Shown here: positions 23,891 to 33,807 of the stretch, one piece after another
Numbering within the stretch: the stretch's first letter is position 1
How the letters are laid out: every line of letters starts with the position of its first letter
Assembly: GCA_933228895.1 (NCBI GenBank)
Contig: OW121848.1
Coordinates: forward strand, 160,720,688 to 160,784,687
Length of the DNA: 64,000 nt
From: Platycnemis pennipes
Taxonomy: Eukaryota; Arthropoda; Insecta; Odonata; Platycnemididae
Direction: 5' to 3'
Position numbers and translations under genes: made by a program
Notes under the pieces: model-generated
What the model saw: the letters and a program-made list of their open reading frames with translations, nothing else
Database searches by the model: none
What the model was told of the DNA's origin: nothing

Positions 23891-26261
23891 GTAATTACAT
23901 CACCTTAGATAATTCACAACCATCTGACTTAAAGTAAACCCTCTGACTGGAAGTAAACGTATTACGATGCGTGCTGATGATTTCTGGTGCAAGAGAAGGT
24001 CGTAAAAATATGGTCACTCTGCTGCTCCAAAGCCGAGACTAATTTTTTGACTTTATTTGCTTTGATTATTGACCACGATGTACAGACCTTGGGTTCTGGG
24101 TATTGAAATATTGTCAACGTTGGCGTTGAAATCTCCGCAATGAAAATTATTCCGTTTCACAAGGAGTGGCCAAGGCGCTGGGGGAATTGTTTGAATGGCA
24201 AAAAAAGAATGGCTAAGTCGGCTATGAGGGATAAGTGTTCGGAATACAAGAGGTTTTTTATTGAACAAGCTCTGAAACAAGCTAACTAGACAAACAAGCG
24301 CGCATTTTAAAGAGATTATGTCAATCTTATCTAGAACTTTGTTTTTATTAATAAAACTTGTTAATAAATATTTAATAATTCATAAATGCCTCTCTGTCTT
24401 GCTGTCCATCTGTCTAGTTAAATCTTCATGATCTAATCTACTATAGTAGCTTGGGGCTTTAAATTTATTTTTGACATTTTCAGTGAAGATTTCCGTCACT
24501 AATTTCTGTCAGCCCTTCAACCTCCGATTATGATTTCAATGTAAGTCTTCTAAAAAGTGCTAAACGGAATATGACACCTATTTGCATACGTAATTGTTCC
24601 TTAATGTGTACTCTTCAACTTGAAATCAAACCTACTTCACTTGGATCCTATTGTATTCTATGTGAATAGTAACGCAGCTTTTTCTGTCCTCTCTATTTCT
24701 CTAGTATTTATTTCATTATTGATTTCTGTTGGCCTGACCACACTAACCGGACCGCTGATACCAATATCCGTCGAGTTTTCTCGTATGAGGATGTTCGTTT
24801 GGGCTTGATATCGTGTTAGCTAAGGAGTCACTCAAATTACATAAACATCTTCTCCCTCGGCTGAAAATTGATATGTAGGTAGGAATTGGTTAGAAACATG
24901 TAATTCACAGGAGGTAAGTAAGCTTGGCAAGAGTCATGCACTGACTTTCCCCTATGGTTTGCCTTTCGTAAGTTGGACTTAATCCTTGAAATTTGCATAA
25001 AAATATATCAAATATGCGGCGATGCGAAAGGAAGACGCCCATTGTGACGTGTGGAAACTCAGCGAAGGTTTGATTATATTTTGTTGGTGAAGTTTGCTGC
25101 TAGCTCTCGGTCCGTGCAAACAAAGCCAACTTGTGAGTGGGTGAATGATTGCGCTGTCCAACCCTCTCCCTCCGTCCCACGGCATTTGATGGTGGCAATC
25201 ATCTCGCCGGGAAAGGCTGTCAGAGCTCACTCCTGGCCTCAAGGGGGAGTGGATGGAAATCCCATCCCCGCGTCTGTGTGTGGCCCTGGCGCGGTGAAGG
25301 GAAACAACTTGATCAATCATTCATTATCGAACCTCCCATTTCTTCCATCCCAACCACTTATCATTCCCTCCTGCCGCATGTTTATCTCCGCCTCGGAAAA
25401 ACTTCTGATTCCTACGATTTGGAATAGACAATCACATCGCCTCAATTTCCATTTATTATCATTTTTTCCACCACAAGTCTTCACTGCCTGAGAAACGGAG
25501 AAGTTTTACCTTTGGTGTGCGGCTGGCCCATTTCTCATTTTCTTTGGTTGCCATGGTGACTCGACCGTGCAAGTCAAAATATTTAATTGAAATGTCAGCT
25601 ACTGATGGGGGAGCCCTTTTTCGTTTCGTGGAAAAAAGAAATGAGGATTGAAGTTGGGGATTTTGTGATTCAATTGATTGCAATTTTTAGGAGGATGCTT
25701 TTCTTGCTGCCTACTGAGTTTCTTCGGCGTCAGTATTAATTGTTGATGGTCTGTCCGAATATATCGTTATGCAGTATACTTTCCCTTTTATGTATCTACA
25801 ATTCTTCGAGTGCGGAGTTGATGAATGCACTGACAGCCATTACAGCTCAAGTCATAGAACGAGGTTTCAACACCTTGACTGTTGCTGGGCTACTTTGTTG
25901 TCGGATGAGAAGTAAATCATTCAGTATGTTTAGGTAATACTTACAGCTGTCAGTCTTGGGTAACACTTATATTCGATCTCTAACTATCGCCGAGGTTTTA
26001 CCTTTATTTCTTCCCAAGGTCAAGTTGAGTGTAACTCGTGATATTGATTTTCGCCTGCGACGTAATTGAGTCCCCATAGGTATATCTAAGATGCCTGATT
26101 TGGGAAACCATATCTGGATTGTTTCGATTCTTTCTCAAGCACGAAAGACCTCGACTTTTGGTGGGCGAAGAGGAGAGGAAGATGAGCACAATCGAATTGT
26201 TCTTAGAGGCATACTGACCTAATATCTTAAGTTGCCACCCTCAGCTCATGTGATAAAGCAT
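23891..26261. other. Long spacer without supportable features
   Basis: On the minus strand at 24053-24280 a short frame contains HCGDFNANVDN, which recalls the GDFNA motif of LINE endonucleases, but nothing around it aligns. The 146-codon plus frame at 25051-25491 starts at GTG and shows no family. Nothing else was recognised. Confidence 0.3.
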
Positions 26262-26317
26262 AATTGGTGTGAATTCACTCCCTACCACACACATTTATGG
26301 TGGCTTGCTGGGTATTA
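26262..26317 (+). mobile_element. LINE A/B 3'-terminal fragment
   Basis: TTGGTGTGAATTCACTCCCT, ACCACACACATT and a GCTGGGTATTA ending match the terminal 55 bases of the A/B LINEs. Either the truncation was extreme or the upstream part has decayed. Confidence 0.6.
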
Positions 26318-26839
26318 TTTAAACTTTGATCTCCGAGAATAGTTTTTTTAGTCTCTAAATTAAATATTTCGCAACACCTACGTGGTAGTGAATCCTTGAA
26401 TACTTTAAGATTTTATTTTTCCTCTATTAACGGATAGTATACTTGCAGAAATTTGCTAAAAGATTATCGATTCCGGGAGAGAAATAAAACCACGGGCATC
26501 TAAACCTACCTTACTTTGCCTTGACTAAAAAATTTCATTAATGATTAGGAATCTTGGATAGTGTGTGGTATGCGTATTGGCCCGGAAAGTCAAAGATCTG
26601 TGGTTCTGTCTCGGTCCAGGAAGCCATTTTCCTGCGAAAGTAAACTACATCCTGACTACTTACTTCTTTTGAGATATGCTGCGTCTTAAAGACTGCAAAC
26701 CTTGTCCCTCATAATGGAAATCTTTCCCCATGGCTCAGCGGAATTCGCCTCCTCAATCATTGGGTCCCGTTAGGTCATCGTTTAGGCAAGAGCGGACAGA
26801 GTTTTTGTTCAAGCACAAACATTTAACGCTAGCGTTAAA
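26318..26839. other. No recognisable feature
   Basis: AT-rich spacer. Confidence 0.35.
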
Positions 26840-27440
26840 TGAGTGTTTTCCATAATTTATAATAATGTAATAATAATATTTAAGCTTCAGCAAGTTATAA
26901 ATAATACAAAAAATAATATAATAAGAATTTCGGAGCTTTAGGTGAACCCTCAGGCTTTTGCCTGTTGTTGGGTTCACATTCAAGTTACACACACAGCAAT
27001 ACTGGCTTACATTCTTATAAAACAAATGTTACCAATTGAACATAGAATAACACTGTCACAAGAAATTACCTATAGTGTTATGGAACATTATGTGGACAAT
27101 ACAAATACAGTTATAGGTTACTTTAAGGCATTACAGAGGTGATATACATATAGTAAAATAGAACAAAGTATAATTATTTTGAACAACCACTAAATTACCT
27201 CTATACTTATGCTATCTCTCGTGAATAGCCAGATTTTCACTTGCTTCAAAAAAGTTTTGAAGTATATGGTATCTCAGATACTCTGTGGCAAGCTATTGAA
27301 AATTTTTGGCCCCAAGTAAAGAAAGCATCTTTTAAATTGGGATGTATTTATTTCCTGAGGTCTTAACATTCATCGGCCGTTTAATGTATTGTACTTGTCT
27401 TATGGAATCCCAGTCGGCTTGTAAATTGACATTTAACTAT
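26840..27440 (-). mobile_element. LINE of another family, RT C-terminus and 3' UTR with hairpin
   Basis: The minus strand at about 27335-27190 reads LGPKIFNSLPQSI, a stop, then DTIYFKTFLKQVKIWLFTRD, matching the G.K.FN.LP...FK..LK.WL pattern that closes many Jockey/CR1-like RTs. Downstream in the same orientation come an AT-rich 3' UTR, a two-tier hairpin at 26942-26976 (GTGAACCC...GGGTTCAC enclosing CAGGC-TTTT-GCCTG) and a TAA/TTA-rich tail. One or more stops make it inactive. It shares no sequence with families A or B. Confidence 0.6.
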
Positions 27441-28501
27441 AAGTAAGTCCTCTTCTAGTGGCACTTAGTGTATCTATTTACGAGCAAAACCTAGCGTGCC
27501 CCTTCAGGCGTGTTCATTTCGTTCACAAGAAACGTGCATTATCTAGAATTCCGGAATGGGCGCATGCATGAAAAGCAGACCATGAAAAATGTAATGGGGA
27601 TTCCTAGAAAATATTTGGAGGGTACTTGACCTGCTTCTCTCTCATTAAGGCCATTAATGTATCTCATCGAAGCGATACTTTAACGGTCAGATCATGAGCG
27701 AGCCGTTTTCACTTTTATGGAGAGCAATGAAACACGAAACATCGCCTAAGCGCCATCAAGGCGAGCGGGCGTGAGCGAATGCACTCCGCCATCACGATTT
27801 GAATCATTTTCCGTTATGGCCCTCCTCCTCCCGTCGCGCGTCTTCCCTCTTTTGTTTCTCCAGGGCTTCTCCCCTCCCCCCCCCTCCCCTTCAAACTTCT
27901 CCAATTTCCCGGCCTCGAAGACACACGTTTTTCCATGTAAAATTTATGGCCATCGCTATATAAGCTGTCCCTCATAATCGTAAACCATGAACCTGCATTC
28001 ATTTTTTTCCCCCGTCTGACCCGCTGGAGAGTTAAGCACTTTCTTCTTCACCAATTTGTGAGCTGCCCGTACGGGGCTTATTCTCTGGGGTGCTTCTACC
28101 AAGAGTTATACATATTTTTTCCATTTTATTTTAGACTATGTGGATTTTTTTTGCTGGCATGTTCTGATTTTTTAAAAACTAGTTTACGTCTTTTTTATCA
28201 TTTTGTAAACCAGTAGGCTTTTTGTGTGCAGTGGTAGAAGCATCCTAAAGTGGTCGTTAATGAATCCTTGGTGAGGCATAATGTTTGAGGGCGTTGTCTC
28301 TAAGTGCTTCGCGTCTCTATGTGTTCTTTTATTCCGTTATTAGCTTTTGCATATTTCTTCACCGTCAGCTCCACTAATTTAAAAAAAAAATTAATCTATG
28401 GATTCATATCATTGCCCGTGGAGATACGATGGTCAGAGCTTCCAAACAAAATTCTTCCTACACGTCAGTGATAGAAAATACAATTCATAATCATAGTTCA
28501 A
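27441..28501. other. No recognisable feature
   Basis: Contains a C-rich segment (27820-27920) and a TATA-like TATATAAG near 27958, with nothing to confirm a promoter. The rest is AT-rich. Confidence 0.3.
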
Positions 28502-28991
28502 CAATCCTAGGATTGCTAAAAAAATAGCCACAATCCCTGGACGTAATTTAATTTACCCTGTCATCATCATCATCAAGGGTCAACAATCCTAGGATTGGTT
28601 TGACGCAGCCCTCCACTCGATTCTTATCTCGGCTAACCTCTTCATATCAACGTAATTTTTTTCATTTACATCCGTCACAACTTACTCCATGTATCTGATA
28701 CGTGGATTGCCTTTTCCATTTTTCTCGTTCACTTTTCCCTCGAAGATTGTCTTCATTAGGCCATCGTGTCTTGAGATATGGCCGATTAAGTGTCACCCTT
28801 TTCTTTTCAGGGTTTTCATTAGACATCTCTTTTCTCCCACTCTTCGTAAGACTTCTTCGTTTGTCACTAAGTCTATCCGTTTAATATTCATAATTCTTCG
28901 GTAGCACCACATTTCAAACGCTTCCAGCCTTGACTTCTCTGCTGCTGTTATCGTCCATGCTTCGCTGCCTTATAGTAAATTGATCCAGATG
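28502..28991 (-). mobile_element. RTE-type LINE 3' fragment with duplicated terminus
   Basis: On the minus strand the frame-broken reading GSEAWTITAAEKSRLEAFEM (about 28980-28905) is the C-terminal domain of RTE-type endonuclease/reverse transcriptases, continuing to KRLAEIRIEWRAA near 28610. The 3' end carries the palindrome CAATCCTAGGATTG (28584-28597) and a (GAT)n tail at 28561-28574. A second palindrome copy lies at 28502-28515, separated by a 45-bp segment that also occurs at 19216-19260. The mariner at 28992 abuts its 5' side. Confidence 0.8.
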
Positions 28992-30425
28992 TACGAGGTG
29001 TGTTCAAAAAGTAAGTTGACTTTAAATTGTTATGAAAAATATGAATTTATTCTTCAATATTCAAGTTTTCCCCTTCAATTTAATCCCTCCCCAGATATAA
29101 TACACTTGCGCCAACACTTTTTCCAATCCTCGAAGTAATTCTGATAAGCAATTTTTGCTTTAGCCTTGAGCTCTTCGGGTCATGCAGTATTTATCTCCTC
29201 AATAGTTGCAACTCTCCGTCCTTTCATTGGTCTCTTCAGTGTTGGGCACAGGAAAAAGTCTCAGGGGGCCAAATCCGGTGAATATTGTGGCTGAGGCATG
29301 ATTGTGGTGTATTGTTTGGCCAAATATCTCTCATAAGCAACGATGAGTGAGCAGGTGAATTATCGTGATGCAAAAGCCATGAATGGGGTCGTATACCATA
29401 CATTTTTTTAATTGCCGAATCTGATAGTTGTAAAACAAAAAGACCCGTATTTTTCCGTTTTTTGATCCGTCAATTATTTCTTGAGTTAAAAGCGGCGAAA
29501 AACTGATGTTTTTAACCCTTTCGGAAAAGTGGGCGTGATGCAACCTCTGACGTACAACGACTTCGTCCAATGACAACTGAGCCCGCGAAGCTACTTTGCC
29601 TTATCGCAATGGGAGGGACACAGCAGACTCTGCCAATAGGAGAAGTTGCGACAGCATCTGTGCGAGCAGACCTTCCGAGAAACCCCCTCCACTCCCTTCC
29701 CTTCCCCTGAAAGCAGTCAAGGACGGGAGGAAAATGACGTCAAAGATATCAAACCAGCTTCTTCTGTGGGCGTCACCTTTTGCTTATTTTAATTTTTGAT
29801 TCATGAGTAAATGGTTGTGGTTAGAAGATTAATTTTTTCACTAAAATTTGTTTTAAGTTTCCATATAACGATTTAATGTACAAAGTTGCGATATCGGTTA
29901 CGAGTAATCGCCCCCATTGTTTTTCACAATTCCGGACGTTTTTTTTTCATATTGCTTTTCGCAAATGGCGCATAAATTCAAGGTAATACTTCTATTTACC
30001 GTACAACCTTGTGATAAGAACTCCTGATGCAGTACGCCACTGAAATCGAAGAAAACAGTGAGCAAAACCTTGACACTTGATCGAACTTGGCGCGAAGTTT
30101 TCGTTCTTGGTTCTCCCGGGTACTTCCATTGGGACGAATGGGCTTTGGTTTCTTTGTCATAACCATGTACCCATGAATCCTCACCAGTTATGATCCTTTT
30201 GAGGAAATCAGGATCATCGTTGACTTCATTCAACAGCTCCTGAGTGATGCTCATGCGACAGTTCTTATGGTCAAAATTAAGCAGTTTCGGAACGAACTTT
30301 GCAGACACACGTCTCGTGCCCAAAACATAAAAAAATGGCATGGCACGAGGCAACGTATATGCCAACATCTTCAGCAACTTCTGTAATAGTGTTTCGACGA
30401 TTTTTCGAAGTTTTTATGTTTTTAT
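28992..30425 (-). mobile_element. Mariner (Tc1/mariner) transposon, 5' truncated and interrupted
   Basis: The 3' TIR is at 28992-29020 (TACGAGGTGTGTTCAAAAAG), next to a TA. The transposase catalyses cut-and-paste transposition at TA sites. On the minus strand its remains read ITEVAEDVGI (about 30395), LGTRRVSAKFVPKLL (about 30315), ITGEDSWVHGYD (first catalytic Asp region, about 30190-30155) and, after the 531-bp insertion, WLLHHDNSPAH (second catalytic Asp, about 29382-29350). Further codons toward PQ.YSPDLAP and FEDWKKCW are frameshifted. The N-terminal DNA-binding domain and the 5' TIR are missing, and a frameshift lies in the HAIFFYV region. A pseudogene, not an active element. Confidence 0.9.
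29385..29915 (-). mobile_element. 531-bp non-autonomous TIR element, copy 1 (nested in mariner)
   Basis: Ends are GGGGTCGTATAC (plus-strand left) and the complement of GGGGGCGATTAC (right), giving TIRs with 10 of 12 matches. It is exactly the same length as copies 2 and 3 and aligns along its whole length in inverted orientation. It splits the mariner transposase between KQYEKK and HHDNSPAH codons. Removing it with one copy of a flanking AT restores the codon spacing expected between those blocks, suggesting an AT target duplication. No transposase is encoded. The superfamily is not established. Confidence 0.85.
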
Positions 30426-32149
30426 TAAAATATCAAAATTTTGAAAACTATTCGAATATATTCTGTATTCGAATGGCTATTTAGTTATTTTTAGGGAAAA
30501 CAAATTTTTTTCGAACTTCTTAGATCTATTTCAAACATTACTGAGACGTGATCCAACAGCAACCAATATTTGGCCCAACACTACCCAAAAAGATTCATTT
30601 CCATGCATCTAAATTTGTAGCATAACACTTATATGAAAAGGACCACAAAAAAAACTAATTACGCATGTGAAAGCTGGTTGTAAAAAATGGAATTTTCGTA
30701 CTTACTGTAAAAATGATTTTTCTGTAAATGTGAATTTCTATTAAAATTATTAAAAATTCAAATCAAAAAGACTGCTCTAGCATTGTAAGGGAAAGTCAAT
30801 CCGTTTTCAAATCCCTTAAAATAGTTTTCGAACCCTACGCTAACGTGGTCCAACCCCACCTATTTCCGGTTCAATGCCGCTTTCCAACACCACCAACAAG
30901 AGCAGCAACTGGAAATTTCCATGCTCACAATACGAAAACTAATTCTTTGAAATCTGCTGGTGAACAAAATCGTTTTCTCCAACTGTCTTAAATGCTGAAT
31001 TTTGTACTGTGGTGAATAGATATATTTTGAAAGAGAGCCTTGGAGTGTAAAATGTTTGAGCTCGATGAAATGCTATTCTCGCGGTTGGACGCCCGTAGAT
31101 AGTAGACCATTTTTATGGCCTAGTGATGGGAAAAAACGTTATTTTTTTGCGAATGTTCTTAAAAATGTTTTGTGTCGGTAAAAGAACATTTTTTTCACAT
31201 TTAATTTTTTAATGCTTTATTTTTATATCCAATTGCAGATTGTACAAAAAATTATGAATCTACTACCCATAGCCAATATAAACTGATGCATTCCAAGTAA
31301 ACTTCCTCAAAGGCAAAATTTATTTTATTTATGAAAGTTTCTTACAAAGAGGGTAAATGACATGAGAAATATGTCATGTTGAGAATATCAAGTGAATACT
31401 CTGTGAACTCGAACACGTACATATCTTTATGACTCGTAATATTAAAGTTCCTATAAAAAAATCGCGTAGATAATGTCAATGAATTTTATCGGTGAAACGA
31501 GTAAGCCTCGTTCGGTGAAAGATTACCTGAATAATATAAGGTACATTCAATGCTAAGTTACTTATAAAAGTAGTCTTTAAATATTTTTCGGTATGATAGA
31601 GTCAATGATTTAGTAAAATATCATATGAATCTTCTCTCACTGAGGATTCAGCTGCCAAGAAAAACGGCGGAACTTCCCGCATTATGAACCAGAAAATAGG
31701 CCTGGAAAACACAATTGAACTCACATTCCGTTTGATATCGTTTTCAATTCGAGAAAAAGATGCGATATAAGTTAATAGGACAGGTCAACGGTAGAAGAAA
31801 CCAATGGATTTTTTTGATCGATCGATCAATTGATTTTCAGTTAATCCAACAAACTATGAAGAACGCCATCTCTCAAATGTATGAGAGAACGTTTTTTTTG
31901 TTCATTTTGATTTAAGCGAATAAAAGTTTTTTCAAACGTTTAAAAAATTTCGTTTATTTTTTGCGAGGAGCTCCTCACTACTCTAGCTACCTTAGGTACG
32001 GACCGGTTCACTTTTTCCTTCATCGTCATTTGACGAGGGGGCACATTCACTCTTTTCCAATCGTTCGTTTGTTTATTGAAGGTTTACAATTCATGTGTTT
32101 TCGGGTTACTTTCATCAACCATGTCTTTGACCTGCGATTGCAGCGACCT
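30426..32149. other. No recognisable feature
   Basis: AT-rich spacer. A TAGTGATGGG motif at about 31124 recalls hAT-type termini, but no matching opposite end was found. Confidence 0.35.
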
Positions 32150-33807
32150 TCACACATGCAAGGTCCTAGAACATATAATTGTCAGTTCAGTCATGGGACA
32201 CCTAGATAGCCAGAATTTATTGTCCAATGTCCAGCATGGCTTCCGAAAGAGCAGATCGTGTGAAACCCAACTTGCTCTCTTTTCCCACGATATTTTAGTT
32301 TCTGGTGAAAATAATATTCCAGTGGGTGAAAATATTTCTCGATTTCAAGAAAGCTTTTGAATAGATAGACATAGCGAACTAATTTTGAAATTAAAATCTT
32401 ATGGGTTAGACAGTAATATTATATCATGGATAAATGATTTCCTGCATGATCGGGAACAAAGGGTTGTTTTGGACGGTGTTACCTCCCCGGCAATTAAAGT
32501 CACCTCGGGTTTCTGGCGAAAATAATATTCCAGTGGATGCTATATTTCTCGACTTCAAGAAGGCTTTTGACAAGGTTTCTCACAGCAAACTAATTTTGAA
32601 GTTAAAATCTTATGGGTTAGACAGTAACATTATATCATGGATTAATGATTTTCTGCATGATCGGGTTCAAAGGGTTGTTTTGGACGGTGTTTCCTCACCG
32701 GCAATTAAAGTCACCTCGGGTAGGTCACAATTTGTGTGATAGGTCCACTCCCATTCCTTTTGTACATAAATGTTATCCATAAGGTGGTAAAAAGTAAGCT
32801 TCGTCTATTTGCCGATGACGCAGTAGTGTACAGGGAAATTCTATGCCCGAACGGTAAAGAATATTTAAATATTGACCTACAAGCAATTGAAACTTGGTGT
32901 GATAAATGGCAGTTAGAATTAAACTTTAAGAAATGTCTTGTAATGAATTTTTTGGAAAAAGAATAGCTCTCCTCCTACCACTTACAAAATAAGTAATAAT
33001 GAATTAACAAACGTGGAATCCATCAAATATCTTGGAATAAGACTGACAAATGATCTTTCCTGGGGCACATTCGTGAAATAATGGGTCAAGCGAATCGCAA
33101 ACTGGGTTTCATTAAAAGAGTATTGGGTAAATGTGACGATCATGTACGAGAAATCAGCTACTTTTCCCTTGTTAGACCTCATTTGGAATATGCTGCCAGT
33201 GTATGGGATCCCTACGAAATCGGTCTAAGTAATGAACTTGAACGTGTGCAGCGAAGATCGGCAAGATTTGTAAAGGGACGATACGATAATTATATTAGCG
33301 TAACCAGTCTATTAAATGAATTGAAATGGGAATCATTGTCAGATCGCAGGTTGAAATTTAGACTTAATCTCTTCCACAAATTCCAAGGCAATATTTTCAG
33401 TGATGATGTTAAAAATATTTTACGAACCCCAACTTACTATGGCAGACTGGACCATAATCATAAAATAAGAGAAATTGATTGCCTAACTGATAGATTCAAA
33501 ATGTCCTTTTTCCCTCGCACAATAAGAGATACGAATAACGGTAAATATGTCCTATCGGAGAGTAGCAATGAATAGCATTGGTAGCTGCATGTTGGTATCA
33601 GTACTCTAAGCTAACCCTACTAACAGAATGTTTTTGCATGTTTGCTTTGCAATTTCTATCTTTTTTAAATAGTGTAGTTTTGACTACTATATTAATACTA
33701 TTCCTTTTCTATGCATGATATGTAGTGCATGTTTGGTGAGCAATCACCCCCTGCCACACACCCTTGTGGTGGCTTGCAGGGTATTATGTAGATCTAGATG
33801 TAGATAC
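32150..33807 (+). mobile_element. LINE family A, RT domain to tail, with internal tandem duplication
   Basis: Non-LTR retrotransposon copying its RNA at a nicked target. Readable blocks are LEHIIVSSVMGHLDSQNLLS (about 32165-32225), HGFRKSRSCETQLALF, DAIFLDFKKAFDKV (about 32540-32580), LRLFADDAVVYRE with the catalytic DD (about 32797-32835), MGQANRKLGFIKRVLGKCDD (about 33081) and an intact 164-residue C-terminal frame (33081-33572). The 3' UTR, CCCCTGCCACACACC terminus and tail follow at 33745-33807. A 212-bp segment is duplicated in tandem (32298-32509 and 32510-32721). The GVPQGS motif after the duplication is garbled, so the copy is inactive. No endonuclease domain is present. Confidence 0.92.

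Noticed and set aside
24053..24280. Minus-strand frame with GDFNANVDN, like a LINE endonuclease motif
   Set aside because: Only the five-residue motif fits. No other endonuclease motif is seen upstream or downstream, and no LINE lies adjacent.
25051..25491. 146-codon plus-strand frame
   Set aside because: GTG start, no recognisable domain, and overlapping frames on both strands.
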